From contig JAGTXZ010000021.1 in the NCBI GenBank assembly GCA_018398575.1, positions 1,302,001-1,366,000 on the forward strand: a stretch of 64,000 nt of DNA. The letters run 5' to 3'. Each line of letters begins with the position of its first letter. Position 1 is the first letter of the stretch. Under the pieces are notes generated by a model. That model was not told where the DNA came from. It searched no databases and saw only the letters and a list, made by a program, of their open reading frames with translations. This document shows positions 23,179-34,961 of this stretch, piece after piece. The translations under genes and the position numbers were made by a program. Origin of the DNA: Ampelomyces quisqualis (Eukaryota; Ascomycota; Dothideomycetes; Pleosporales; Phaeosphaeriaceae).

Positions 23179-24898
23179 ATGAGCCAGCCGACCCAGCCGA
23201 CCCAGCCGACCCGTCCGACCCCGCTGCCGGCCAAGCGACCCGCCGACGCGCCCGCCGACAACAAGCCCCCCAAACGGGCGGCCCCCAGCGCCCCCGGCAC
23301 CGCCAGCACCAACGCGGCCGAGGAGGCGTGGGTGGCCGACGAGGACCGGTTCGTGCTGGCCCAGGCGAAGAAGAAGGCGGCGCTGCGCGTCCGGGGCGGG
23401 CGCGCGAAGCCCATCGACTGGCTGGCCGTCACGCTGCGCTTCGTCGACGCCGCCACGGCCCCGCTGGACGACGACGACGGCGACGACGGCGAGCTCGACG
23501 TGGTCGACCCGGCCGGCGTGCTCGAGGGCCTCGACGCGGGCGAGCTGGCGGCGCTGGAGCGCGACATTGGCGACTACCTGGCGCTCGAGACGCACCGCCC
23601 CAGCCGCGACTACTGGAACGCCCTGCGGTGCCTCTGCAAAGACGCGCGCCGCCACGCCACGGCCGCTGCCTCTGCCGCGGGCGCGCGCGGGGCCAGCTCC
23701 GTCGCCGCCGACCTGGACCAGCTGCTGGCGCCCAAGACGTACGAGCAGCTCGAGACGCTCGAGGCGCAGGTCCAGCGCAAGCTCGGCGCCGACGAGCCCC
23801 TCGACTACGACTACTGGGAGCAGCTGCTGCGCACCCTGCGCGTGTACAAGGCCCGGGCCCAGCTGCGGCGCGTCTCGGCCGCCGTGGTCACGGAGCGTCT
23901 GCACGCCCTGCGCCGCCAGCAGGCACACGCTGCCGCCGCGGCGCAGGCCAACGTATACGCGCTGCTCCAGGCTGCCCGCGACGCCATGCCCGACGCGCCC
24001 GCGCCCACGGCCGTCGCCGCCGCCGCCGCCCTCGACCCGCAGCCGCTGCTGAAGCTGCGCGCCGAGGACAGGGGCCTTGCGCAGACCGACGAGACGGCCT
24101 TCCTGCACCGCGTCGCCGGCGAGCGCCGCAAGACACAGAAGATGGGCTACGTGCCGATGCAGCCACCACCACCTCCACCCCCACGCGGCCGCAGCACCGC
24201 CGAGGGGTTAGGCCCCGCCACGGCCACCGCGTCCCGCTTCGCGCCCCCCGACAAGCAGGACCACTCCCAGGCGACCATGGCCCTCTACGAGCGCGAGGCG
24301 GCGCGCGGCGTCGAGGACGGCGAGGAGGTCTTTGCCGCCGAGGAGGACGTCGCCACGGCGCGGCCCCAGTGGGCCGGCGACCACGCGCCCAGGAAGCCGC
24401 GCTACTTCAACCGCGTGCACATGGGCTACGAGTGGAACAAGTACAACCAGACGCACTACGACCACGACAACCCCCCGCCCAAGGTCGTGCAGGGCTACAA
24501 GTTCAACATCTTCTACCCCCATCTCGTCGACAAGACCAAGGCCCCCACGTACAAGATCGAGCGCGAGAACGGTCGCAAGCGCGGCCAGTCGTTTGCCCCT
24601 GCTGGAGAGGACGACACGTGTCTGATCCGCTTCATCGCTGGCCCGCCCTACCAGGACATTGCATTCAGGATCATCGACAAGGAATGGGACTACAGCGCCA
24701 AGAGAGAACGCGGCTTCAAGAGCAGCTTTGACAAGGCAAGTCGTGCTGCACTGCCTAGATCCAGCCAGCCGTCGCATCCCTTGCTAACCCGGTCCAGGGC
24801 ATCCTACAACTCCACTTCCAGTTTAAAAAGGCATGTCAACCTACCCTCCCACGCCATGCGCCTGTTCTGACATGGCACAGATATACTACCGGAAATAG
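23179..24898 (+). CDS. CACTIN: Splicing factor Cactin
   Basis: Exons 23179-24735, 24798-24830 and 24881-24898 give 535 residues. Both introns (62 and 50 bp) have GC donors (AAG|GCAAGT and AAG|GCATGT) with CCAG and ACAG acceptors. Only this reading completes the conserved C-terminus, FDKGILQLHFQFKK then IYYRK. Cactin is a spliceosome-associated nuclear protein. The mid domain is seen at about residues 45-240 (AEEAWVADEDRFVLAQAKKK, RAKPIDWLAVTLRF). The C-terminal cactus-binding domain is at about 404-535 (RKPRYFNRVHMGYEWNKYNQ, THYDHDNPPPKVVQGYKFNI, FIAGPPYQDIAFRI). The first exon is extremely GC-rich and Ala/Arg-biased compared with its neighbours. The final exons are only 33 and 18 nt. Confidence 0.92.
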
Positions 24899-26109
24899 CT
24901 GTTCCCCTCCTGCCCGATTCTAGCTACCTCCAGCAAGGCAAAACTATCTCGCATGGCATGAGCCCTGATGGATTCGTTCGAGCGGCAGTGACCCTCCGGC
25001 AGCCTCACCGACTGAGAAGACCTACCATGGTCATTTCCGCACTGTCATGTATCCGTACACATGGGTCTGGCAGCGCTGGCGGTGAATGGACAACGGGAGC
25101 GGTGTCAGCACCCTGCTGTACTTTGGGGCCAATCACCGACAGCCGATGCTGCTGCGCGTCTTGTGTAATAGAACTTCACCGGAGAATAAGGCTGCAGGGG
25201 TGCCGACTGTGTAACGCTTTCTGCGAGCTCGGTCCTGGCAGTCGCCTGCCGACGCCTCTTTGCGGACACGTAGCGTGTGAATCCATCGACTGCGGGAACT
25301 CAAATTGTGGACATGTTGCACGTGAGTAGAATGTTCCATCTTCGATGCTTGTCGCCATGCAGCATGTCTTTGCCCTCCTTTGCCCTCGACACAAGCCTGC
25401 ACATACACAATCATCTCCCTGCTAGCACCTTTGTTAACGACAATCGCTGTTGCTATAGCCTTCCAGGAAAGATGCATGGAATACGGGACATGCAGCACCT
25501 GTCCGGTACCAGATACACCCAACTCTGATTGTTACAGGGATACTCTGAGCACATGCAGCTTCCCGTCCACTAGCCTTCATAGCATCACTTGTACACACAC
25601 AAGGGAATGACCTTTTTGTGCCACAACATCAGCCAGTGGATATGCGGTTAGTCCCACATGTCAGGCGTGTTGAACCCGCCGGTCCGTGGAGGCAATGATA
25701 TGTCGGACCTGTAAGGTCTGTAACACTGGGCCCGCGTCACTCTTCCATCTCAGCTCTTCTGCTTGAGATTTGGCGGTTTGCTCGCTCGTCCAAGCGCACT
25801 CATGCTTCAAGCTGCATGTGCAGTGGCGCAGACACCCGGGTTGGCAAGCATCTTGCTAACAATGAAGGACGTCTCCACCCAATCCGACCTGTTGCATAGG
25901 GTCGGCGCCTCTAAATGTCTCGACGGTCGCTTCACTTGCTTTGGTAACGCCTCAGACTGTTCTTTCATTCAAGCCTTGCCAGTCTTTTGGTTGCACCGGC
26001 AGTGTTGTCGCTCAAGATCGCTTTCCTCGCCTTGATACGCTGCCCTCCATCGGTCGACTAGTCAAAATTGGACAGCGCAACAACAGCGGTACATCCGAGT
26101 TCGCTCCAG
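24899..26109. other. 1.2 kb intergenic region upstream of the forkhead gene
   Basis: No convincing open frame. It should contain the Cactin 3' end and a long promoter or 5' leader for the forkhead gene, as is common for fungal transcription factor genes. Confidence 0.5.
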
Positions 26110-27683
26110 ATGTCTTCCTCTATGCGCCTTGCTGGCGGCCTCGGGACTCCCCGGCCACCTCAAGACGTACTTGGTGCCCCCCATCTATCTCATGTCCAGG
26201 ATCCGCTGTCTTCTGTCTCACTTGAGTCGTCCATTGTCACCCCGCTCTCCACTACCAACAAAGAGGACGTTGCCACCCATACCGGCTCGCAAGTCCAGTC
26301 TGCCACCATGAACGTGGAGGAGTCCATCTCTGCACAATGGGGCGCACAGCCTGCTTTTCATACCAACAACGTCAGCCAGCACAACACAAACTCACACATC
26401 CTCAGTCCTTTTACGGCTACCTCAAAGGATATATATCCCTACGGTCAGCACAGCATTTCCTACAACACCAGTTACGATGACTCGTATACTTCGCCATACT
26501 CCAACACAAATTGTCCAAGATCATTCACTGCAATGGAACTCGCAAGCTTGCCATACAACTCCAGCATGTCGGAAGCATATCCGCCTGCCGCATACCATAT
26601 TGAGCAACCCAAGCATTACGATAGTGCTTCGGAGGCTGAAAGCAACGATCACCTCATGCAGATGCAACTGCATGACGAGTACGACTATTACGGAGGGCCG
26701 TGCAATGGTGAACAAGATGGAACATACTACGGGCCTTACTCGAACATGGTGCAAGCATCTGCTCCAGGCAATGGTATGTCCAGATACGGTAGCGACATGA
26801 GCGGTGAAGAAGAGGCCGCCATAGACAAGGAGCAGCCATACGCTCAGCTCATATACCTTGCTCTTCTCCAAGCCGACGGGCACACCATGATTCTGCGCGA
26901 CATTTACAAGTGGTTTATCAAGAACACGGACAAAGCAACAGCATCCAAGACAAAAGGATGGCAGAACAGCATTCGACACAATCTTTCCATGAACGGGGTA
27001 TGATATTCCTTGCCCGGCTCATTCTTCTACAATCACAACTAACCCACCAACAGGCCTTTGAGAAAGTCGACCACCCAGGCGAAGACTCCCGCAAAGGCTT
27101 CATGTGGCGCCTCACCGAGCAAGCTCTCCGCGAAGGCGTCAAATCCACCACCCGCTACCGCAGCAAGCACCCCAACAAGCGCGGCACCCGGAACCAGCAG
27201 CCCCAACCCCAACGCCAAGCCTCAGGCGCCAAAGGAGGCGAAGCCGCCCGCCGCGCAGCCAACCTCAAGCGCTCCAAACGCGTCCTCGAATACTACCAGC
27301 GCCAAGCCCGCTCCGTCCCCAACGCCTTTGACCCCAACCACCCCACCACCCCCTACTACACCTCCGACCCAGACTTTGCCTACAACCACCCCACCCACTT
27401 CTCTCCCTACACCACACTCCCCGACAACAACAACAACACCCCCCTCGACCTCTTCCCCCCTGTCGCCCCTTACCCGCTTGGCGCTATCCTACCCGACGCC
27501 GAATTCGCCATGCCGAATTCCCCTGCTGCCTCGCTGTTTACGAATTCTCCTACGCCTTCTTCCTCGGATAACGATGGGCCTAGGACTCCGCTTGCCCTGG
27601 GCCAGTGGACTGCCGAGTTGCGTCTTGCGCCGCCGTGTGGGTTCCAGGACGCTGGGGTGGGGAGTCAGGAGTATATCGGGTGA
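26110..27683 (+). CDS. Forkhead (winged-helix) transcription factor
   Basis: Exons 26110-26997 and 27054-27683 are joined across a 56 bp intron (GTATGA donor, CAACAG acceptor, CTAAC branch, phase 0) and encode 505 residues. The intron falls inside the DNA-binding domain, and splicing restores NLSMNGAFEKV. The forkhead domain covers about residues 239-325: QPYAQLIYLALLQ (helix 1), ILRDIYKWFIKN (helix 2), GWQNSIRHNLSMN (recognition helix 3), then GKGFMW-like SRKGFMWRL in wing 1. The flanks are Tyr/Asn/Ser-rich before the domain and basic, then Pro/Asn-rich, after it. The start is the first ATG of the frame (26110); an upstream exon is possible. Fungal members regulate cell cycle, development or stress; which applies here is unknown. 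Confidence 0.9.
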
Positions 27684-29958
27684 TGGGGCGAGGGGTGTGT
27701 ATTCTGAGCATTCGAACATGTTTTTCATTTCGGGGGGTTTGTCGTGGTGGGGCCAAGGGCTTGGTTGGTTGATCGGCGCTGCGGCGAGATTTGGTTTTCC
27801 CGTGCGGGAGGGGGTGTTTATGCATAGCGCTGCGTCGTCGTCGTGGTCGGTTTGGGCTTTTGTGTACATGTATGATTTGTGCGCGGATTGCTTTGCTGTT
27901 TCTTTTTAGGCGGCTTTTGTAGTCATTACGGACTTTCTTTTCACGTTGCATGTTTCCTTCTCAACAACCATGTTGGTCTTTCACTTCCTTGTCCCCTCCC
28001 CCCCCCTCCTGGGGTTTTTCCATATTGTGCTACACATATTCTCAGAAGTGTCAAATGACTTCTCATCTCCTGGCTCGTCTGTCTGTCTGTCTGGCTTCCC
28101 CCACATCCCTTGCGCCACATGTGCCACTACCTTCACATACGCAAATCTTCCTTAGCCCAAGCTTCGATCCGCGAATCAGTCGACGCAAGCAAGCGTCTCA
28201 TGCGGACATGGCTGCATACATAGCCTGACAGCTAGCAACAGTCGTTTCGCCAGAAGCCAAGAATTGCGCAACGCGAGGGATGGACGAATTGACGCATGAT
28301 CGCCGGGGAGACACCTGCACGCGAAGCCCGGAAGAGATGGATGTGCAGCCAGGATTTGCAGGGGGGGCTGGGGGATGCAGAGTATCTGCACATATCGATG
28401 TATTCTCGTGGGGACGGGAGACGATGGATTGTGATATAGACGGCGCACATACGAAAGCGTCATGTTAAACTTGCGTGTCCACGATTGAATGTTTCTTTGA
28501 CACTGGATTGCTTCAGGTGTCGAGTCCCCATCAGCACTGTCCGAAACGCCACAGTACCGCCATTCTGTATCTGGTGTTACACGCCCTGAGCGGATGGCAT
28601 GGTGAATCGTCTGATGTTGCACTCTTCAAGCTGTCATGATTCATGTTGTGTACTTTCGACCTTGATAACGCCTTTTGTGTACTTTCGACCTTGATAACGC
28701 CTATCCGCTCTTGGTAAACGTAGACGGTGAAGCGACAGCTCGCCATCGCTTGCAGAGCTTGAAGCGAGCTCCGGGAGGCTTGCCGAGGTCGCGTGCTTGC
28801 ATAGCGGCGAACATGTGGTTCGGGCCGTTATGTTGACACCCGTGATAAGGCTGCGGGTGAGGTTGAGTGGTGGTGTTTTTCGGGTGGAGTTTAGTGGTGA
28901 CGTTTCTCGGCTATCCGGTAGTTCGAGTATATAGTCTTTTGAGATAATGCTCAAGGCGTTACATGGCTGCCGCTACTATCTCTCTGTCGACGTCAAGATG
29001 GTTTGAACAAGGCTGATCCAGTCGATTGGGAGGTGGTGATGAAATTTGATTTCGTATTGACTGTGTCAACTTGGGCTGCTCGACGTCTTTCGTACAGATT
29101 CTGAGACTTCAGCTTACTGGTCAGTGGTTATTGGTTACTATGTGCCGCACAAAGCAGGGTTTATGGACGTCGTGTTGCAAAAGACGAAAGGGACAATGTC
29201 GAGCAACAGCAGGCAGAATCTCAGCCACATCATCCATGTTCCCTGTCATGTCGAAGGTTAATGCGGCTCAGACATTGTTTCAGTCTGCAATTCGAGATAT
29301 GAATGAACATGGGTGCGGGAAGTAAATTCGGAGATGATGGAAGAAACCCGACATCGAATTTGCGACTGGTTTTGAAGCGAGTAGATCCACGTGGCTGAGT
29401 ACTGTCGAAACTACGCCTTGTCGTTGTCTTCAGTCCCCCTGCCACGTTTCGTGAAACTGACCTACTGTACGTTCGTTGCTAGTACCCAGCCATATGCAAG
29501 ATCGCGACTGTCAGAGTCTCCCTTGCGTCTGTACCACCGTCGGTCTTGACTTTACACCGAGCAATGTGGTGTCTCCCCGGAGCCAGGTTTGAGGGGCGCC
29601 GTGATCGTCCAAGGGCGGTCGAGACAGCAGCAGGTGATCTAGGGTCGGAAACTTCCACCAATGTTCTGGCTGCTCGGCAGGAACGTCAAGGTTCACAAGC
29701 AAAGCTTGGCCTCGTGTCGTTTAGCGCCACTTTAGCCACGGACCAGCAACGGCGACGCTTTGTGGAGAAACGACACCATTTCTCCGCATCTCCATTTTGC
29801 CCCGTCAGGTCGTGGCTGGGATGATGAGTAGTGATGCGGGTCGGACGGCAGCATGCGTGGCGATATGGGTATATTATACGGGTTGGTGATCGCATCACTG
29901 AACAATTCCTGGTCAAGTAGGTCGCATCTCCAACTCATTACATCTCTCGAGCAACACA
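27684..29958. other. 2.3 kb intergenic region
   Basis: Only short frames without recognisable content. It contains a 29-bp tandem duplication (28646-28702). A TATA-like TATATTATAC at about 29868 lies about 90 bp before the exo-polygalacturonase ATG. Confidence 0.5.
28646..28702 (+). repeat. 29-bp tandem duplication
   Basis: Two exact copies of a unit starting TTGTGTACTTTCGACCTTGA, at 28646-28674 and 28675-28702. The second lacks only the last base. Confidence 0.95.
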
Positions 29959-31431
29959 ATGCGCATCTCGAATCTTCTCGCATGCGGTCTGCTGCAAGCA
30001 GCCGCAGCTTTAGCTTCGGCTCGTGAAGCTCGCGATAAGAAAGTGACCCCTTCCAAGCGACCACATCATCCAATCGCACCCCATCACCCAGGATCGCCAC
30101 TTCCAGCATCCCCTGAGCGGACGAAGACATGCATCGTCCAGTCGAGCGGAAACGGAACAGATGATTCGGCAAACATCTTGAAAGCTGTCAAAGACTGCAA
30201 CAATGGCGGTCATGTTGTCTTTCCAAAAGGTCAAAAGTTCATCGTTGGTACCGCTCTCGATCTGACATTCCTGAACCATATCGATCTCGGTAAGCCATTT
30301 CCGTTCTTCTCTCAATCAGAGGATGTGGTAGCTGAGACGAGTAAAAGACATTCAAGGCACTATCCAATTCACCAAAGATACGGATTACTGGCAGAAGAAC
30401 GCATTCTACCACACCTTCCAGAATGCTACCACTTTCTTCCAACTCGGTGGTAATGATGTCAATGTTTATGGTGGTGGGACTCTCGATGGTAACGGACAAG
30501 TGTGGTATGATCTGTATGCCAAGGATATCTACATCCTGCGACCCATCCTCTTTGGTGCCATTGGCCTCCACGGCGGACGCATCGAGGATCTGAACTTCAG
30601 ATACAGTCCTCAGTGGTACACACTGGTGGCAAACTCGACTGACGTCGTCTTCTCCAACATTGACATCAAGGGAGGAAGCGTAAGCAAGAACCCCGCCAAG
30701 AACACCGATGGGTAAGTATTCTTCTCATTCTTTGGTCCAGTCGATTTCGCTAATGGTGTCATAGATGGGACACATACCGCTCCAACAACATTGTGATCCA
30801 AAACTCCCGCATCGACAACGGCGACGACTGCGTTTCCTTCAAGCCTAACAGCACAAACATCGTCGTGCAGAATCTTTGGTGTAACGGCAGCCATGGCATC
30901 AGTGTCGGCAGCCTAGGCCAGTACGTTGGTGAAGTCGATTACGTCCAGAATATCTACGTCTACAACATCAGCATGTCCAATGCTTCGGATGGCGCACGCA
31001 TCAAAGTCTGGCCGGGCGCCGCATCTGCTCTTTCAGGCGATCTACAAGGCGGCGGCGGATCTGGCGCAGTATCTAACGTTACTTACGATACGATGGTTTT
31101 GGCGAATGTAGACTATGCGATTGAGATTACGCAGTGCTATGGGCAGAAGAACATCACGCTTTGTAATCAGTATCCGTCGAATCTCACAATCTCGGACATC
31201 ACCATAAAATCCTTCACGGGCAAAACAAGCTCGAAATATGAGCCTCTCATCGGGTATCTGGTTTGCTCGAGTCCGACGGTATGCAAGGATATTAGGATCG
31301 AGGATATCAACGTAAGGAGTCCGAAGGGGTCAAACTTGTATGCTTGCGGAAGTATTGATGGGATCGAGAAGCAAGTCAACTGTACGAGCGGGGGTAGCAA
31401 GGGTGGGAACTCGAAGATGAGATTGGTCTAG
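29959..31431 (+). CDS. Secreted exo-polygalacturonase (GH28)
   Basis: Exons 29959-30289, 30348-30711 and 30765-31431 encode 453 residues. Introns are 58 bp (phase 1, GTAAGC) and 53 bp (phase 2, GTAAGT). A signal peptide covers about residues 1-20. GH28 enzymes hydrolyse alpha-1,4-galacturonan with inversion. All four family motifs are present: NTDG (229-232), DNGDD (249-253), GSHGIS around His275 and RIK (310-312). Asp231, Asp252 and Asp253 are the expected catalytic acids. The NTDG motif is split by the second intron. The exo type is inferred from overall similarity in style to the fungal PgaX group and the length of the N-terminal part. The gene converges with a pectin methylesterase. Many NxS/T sites indicate secretion. 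Confidence 0.93.
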
Positions 31432-32309
31432 TTGTAGAATTCCAAATTGGGGCCTCTCAAGATGACCCAAGCTCATGTGTATCCTCGCCGAGTGATCACG
31501 AAACGCACATCGTTCTTTCTTTGGTGGCAAGAACACTTCTTCCGGACGGCGGAAGGTCCTTGATTATCTGCCAATGGCGTATGTTACGCTGTACTGCAGG
31601 AGGGAATTGGCACTGCTAAATCCGGATCCCAAAAGATCAGTGTGAATTGCACGAATGAAAACAGGGAGGGTGAAAATTCGAAGTTGAGGCTAGATCATAC
31701 GTAGACTACATGAACAGGACAACAGCGTGCTACTGCTGGTCGCCGGAAACCTGTCCCTGAATCTTTCCCCAACGCAGTCAACTCGAAACACTACTTGACT
31801 GCCTTGTAATCAATCTCAATAGTCGACAATAGTGCAATACTTGGATGCTCTCTGCAGGTTCTGTCACTCACGGCTCGCTACCTTCTTCTCAACGGCGGTA
31901 GGTGCAAAAAGCAGTGGACTTTCTCTTGCTGGTCAACAGTTCAAGTTTTTATCACCCTTTCGGATTTGTCTATGTAGACCCGTAGGACTATTTTGTAATC
32001 ACGTGCACCAACGCGAGCATATTCACAGGACTGGTTGCGACTCGAAAGAGCTACTGGAGGGTGGATGCCTGGCGAACCTAAAAAACATTCACACCACTAG
32101 ATTGGGGTTGTAATATTCAAGGAGCTCGCTTGATCGTCTTCATCTGTCCTTGACATTGGGAACTTTAGTTGTCTCTCTCTAGCTTGCACTGTTGCAGCTT
32201 CTGTGATGGTACTAGTACTACTCTAGCTCATGGCATTGGCTATAAAGCCGTCCATGTCGCAGGTACTTCAGAAGCAGGAACAGCTTGAAACTGTACATCG
32301 ATCACAAAT
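31432..32309. other. Convergent region between the two pectinase genes
   Basis: 878 bp between the stops of the GH28 and CE8 genes. It holds a degenerate copy of the GH28 3' end (about 31590-31704); nothing else is recognised. Confidence 0.5.
31590..31704 (+). pseudogene. Degenerate duplicate of the exo-polygalacturonase 3' end
   Basis: Read in one frame, this piece ends ISVNCTNENREGENSKLRL plus a few residues and a TAG at 31702. The intact gene 270 bp upstream ends KQVNCTSGGSKGGNSKMRLV. The match covers about 20 residues in the same order and strand, with no upstream exons visible. It looks like the remnant of a tandem duplication, but the similarity is short. Confidence 0.5.
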
Positions 32310-33627
32310 CTAGCATTCAGGCTTGTCGTCGATCCAATTCGTGTACCCAAAGCTCCCGTTGAACGGATATTGAAACACCTTCTCCACTGTCGAGTAAGGC
32401 TTATACTGCGCGTCGTTCATCACAATTGTGACATTGCCTGCAGCTCGCCCAGTCACGTTCCATCCGGGCCCATAATTCTTGTACTCTGCCATGGTAGTGT
32501 TGGCGCCAAGTCGAGGGTCTGTGGCGCCCCATGCAATGTAGCCACTTGCTTTGATCGAGTCATCAAGGTTGCAATTAGCAAAGATAGAGCGGTGCTGGGC
32601 ATTCCATGGACGACCAAGCGCACATTTTCCAGCAATCGCCAGTGATGAATTAGCTTTCTTTACATCCGAATCATGGATGTACACGCCCTAACTCGATATC
32701 AGTACAAATAGATGACTATCCTCGGAAGACCTACGTATTTGTTCTCGAAAGTAGTGTTAGTGCCTTTCCAGGCTGTGATACCGCCGCCACAGTTGCGGAG
32801 GGTTACGAGTGAAGATGCAATCCACGCGGTACCGAACCCGTAGAAGAAGTCCGTCTGCCCTGCGAGCTCGTTCTTGTAGAAATACGCATTCCCGAGCTTC
32901 CCCACATAGACCTAAAACGAGGTTAAAGAAAATTTACGCGGCACCTCGAAGGTTGGAGGCTTACAGTATCCTGGTAAGAGTAAAAGCCACAGTAGTAAAA
33001 TCCGGTATTTGCATAGCTCACTGACAGAGCCAGTGCCGGACCTGTGGCATAGTTCTTGAAGTCATTGATGAAGTTGATGTTGTATGCTCTGAAATCTATA
33101 TTCCCAAATGGTGTTCCTTCGGGCACTGGGTCGCCTGAAGATTGCGGGAAAGTTAGCGTTGTGCCTATAAGCAGTCCTGAATAGATTCACGTACCGGTTG
33201 GACCTGACCCTGTCTTGCTAGAATTGAATGTGGGCGCCACAGTCAACGTTGACGTATAGGCATTATCGAGGGTCGAGTTGACGCCAGCCCCAGTGGCGTT
33301 GCGCCAGATAATGTTTACAGTATTCAATTTCTGGTCATTTGGTAATCTTGTCTGACCGAAGAGATACACAGGACCTGGGCGCGTCACGTTGACTTGCTCC
33401 GTGTAGTTGCCTGGAAGGATGAGGATGTGATGTGGTGTCGTGTCGTTTGGTAGGCTGAGGATAGCGGACTGAACTGTTGTGTATTTCTGGCCGGCACCAA
33501 TGACAAGGGTTTGTCTAGGGCATCCCTCCAACGGATTTTGAGTTGGAAACTGACAAGCCTTGCGGTCCAAAGTATGAATTGCGGTAGATAGATGGATGAG
33601 CTCAAAAGCGATTTTAAGTAATCGCAT
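32310..33627 (-). CDS. Secreted pectin methylesterase (CE8)
   Basis: Exons 33627-33195, 33134-32965, 32911-32735 and 32687-32310 encode 385 residues. Introns are 60, 53, 47 bp, all GT..AG; the first is phase 1, the others phase 0. The N-terminal 17 or so residues form a signal peptide. Pectinesterase hydrolyses methyl esters of homogalacturonan. Motifs in order: GQKYTTVQSAI and LPGNYTEQVNV (start of the beta-helix), YSYQDT with Asp200, GQTDFFYG with Asp222, and ALGRPW with Arg286. The two aspartates and the arginine are the expected catalytic set. NWIDDKPEC is a typical fungal C-terminus. Product and context complement the converging exo-polygalacturonase: demethylation exposes galacturonan to hydrolysis. 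Confidence 0.94.
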
Positions 33628-34314
33628 TTTAGTGACGTAGGGTAGTGAAGCTGCTTGACGATGTATGAAATAGATATACTGTTAACTACCACGAGAGTAC
33701 CACTGTAACTATCGCAGAATACTTGGCGCTCCTGGCTTTTATAGAGAAAATGCCTGTTCCGCCTCGTGGCAGTTAAGGGCCATGTATGCGCGAGCCAAAC
33801 TGCAACAATAAGCGAACGCAGAATTATCGCCCTGATCTCATCATCTGCGTAGCTGCATGTTTTATATCTGATATAATCAAGATTTGCCGGGCTAAGTGTG
33901 CGGGACTGAAGTCTGGGGACATTGGCCTCGGATATATGTGGAGGCACGGAAACTAAATGCTGAGAAACCCACCAATCAGCGAAGACAAATTCGTTAGTTC
34001 TAATACGGGTGCTTGGTGCAGATTGCGGTCAGCCAACATTTCCCGAACCTTTCAAAGTACCAAAAAGTCCCATCCAGTCAGGGCAAAAAGACCACACAAC
34101 AAGCGCGGAACTCTGTTCAACCAGCCTGACAGCAGTGAAGCAGACCAGGCAGCATCGTCTGCTTCATGAAGCCATGGTAAGGTCGCGTCAGGTAATGACG
34201 AGGTAAGTATTGGGTTTCAAAGTGTGTGAGTTATCTTCGTTGCTGCACTGACTTGTACTTTGCTGACCAAGGTGCCGCGCCACAACGCCCAGATGTTCTG
34301 GATCGCTTTTCGAA
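33628..34314. other. Upstream region of the methylesterase gene
   Basis: 687 bp with no recognisable gene. It should contain the pectin methylesterase promoter close to 33628-33900. Confidence 0.45.
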
Positions 34315-34700
34315 TTGTACATGAACGAGTCAATTTCCTACAGTAACGCATCTATCAAAGAGCTTCCTCGCAAACTGCCTCCCGTAATCTCTGTCCCGAA
34401 CGAAAACACTGAAACATTCACCGTCACCACAAATTATACAATTCCCAAGAACGCCATGATCATTCGCATTATTCAAACTCGAGTTTTTCGACGCTGAGCG
34501 CTGGATCATTAGTGGCGCAGACTCCAAGACGAAGAACTAACTTGACCTTGGGGCTGTTGCGCACGATTCTCTGCAAAGAAGATATGTTCCGCTCACGTTG
34601 GCCCATATGATTGGCAATGCTAGTCTGGCGCTTGATTGGGTGCATCATGCTACGGAGAGTTTGGAGCAGATTTGCGTGTTTGCTACATTGTTCCTGTGAT
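34315..34700 (+). pseudogene. Probable remnant of a cytochrome P450 C-terminal region
   Basis: One frame reads KLPPVISVPNENTETF then NYTIPKNAMII, resembling the P450 stretch between the ExxR helix and the meander (PPV..VPRE, IPKN). After a frame change, FFDAERWIISGADSKTKN matches the F-x-x-ERW region. A stop codon (TAA) and a segment LQRRYVPLTLAH follow where the haem loop should be, without its cysteine. No start or upstream exons were found. The assignment rests on motif order only. Confidence 0.4.
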
Positions 34701-34961
34701 AAGATCTTTGTGATGTCGATTTCGTATGCACGAAATCCCTAATGCAAATGTAAGACAAGTGTCTATTAACCTTTTCGAAACATCCATAGGGTCAGGGGGG
34801 AGGAGGAGGAGGTCTAAGAAGTTCCGATTGAAGTCATGAAATTTGTATTACGGGGTGGGTGTAGGTTGTGTGGAATCATGATCGATAATTCTCGGCATCA
34901 TGCATATCTTTCGGGTCTCAATAAGCTTCACGTCAGCCTCTGAGTGTGGGAATACTAACCA

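Noticed and set aside
28634..28954. 106-codon minus-strand frame over the 29-bp duplication
   Set aside because: No ATG start, no recognisable content, and it runs through the tandem duplication.
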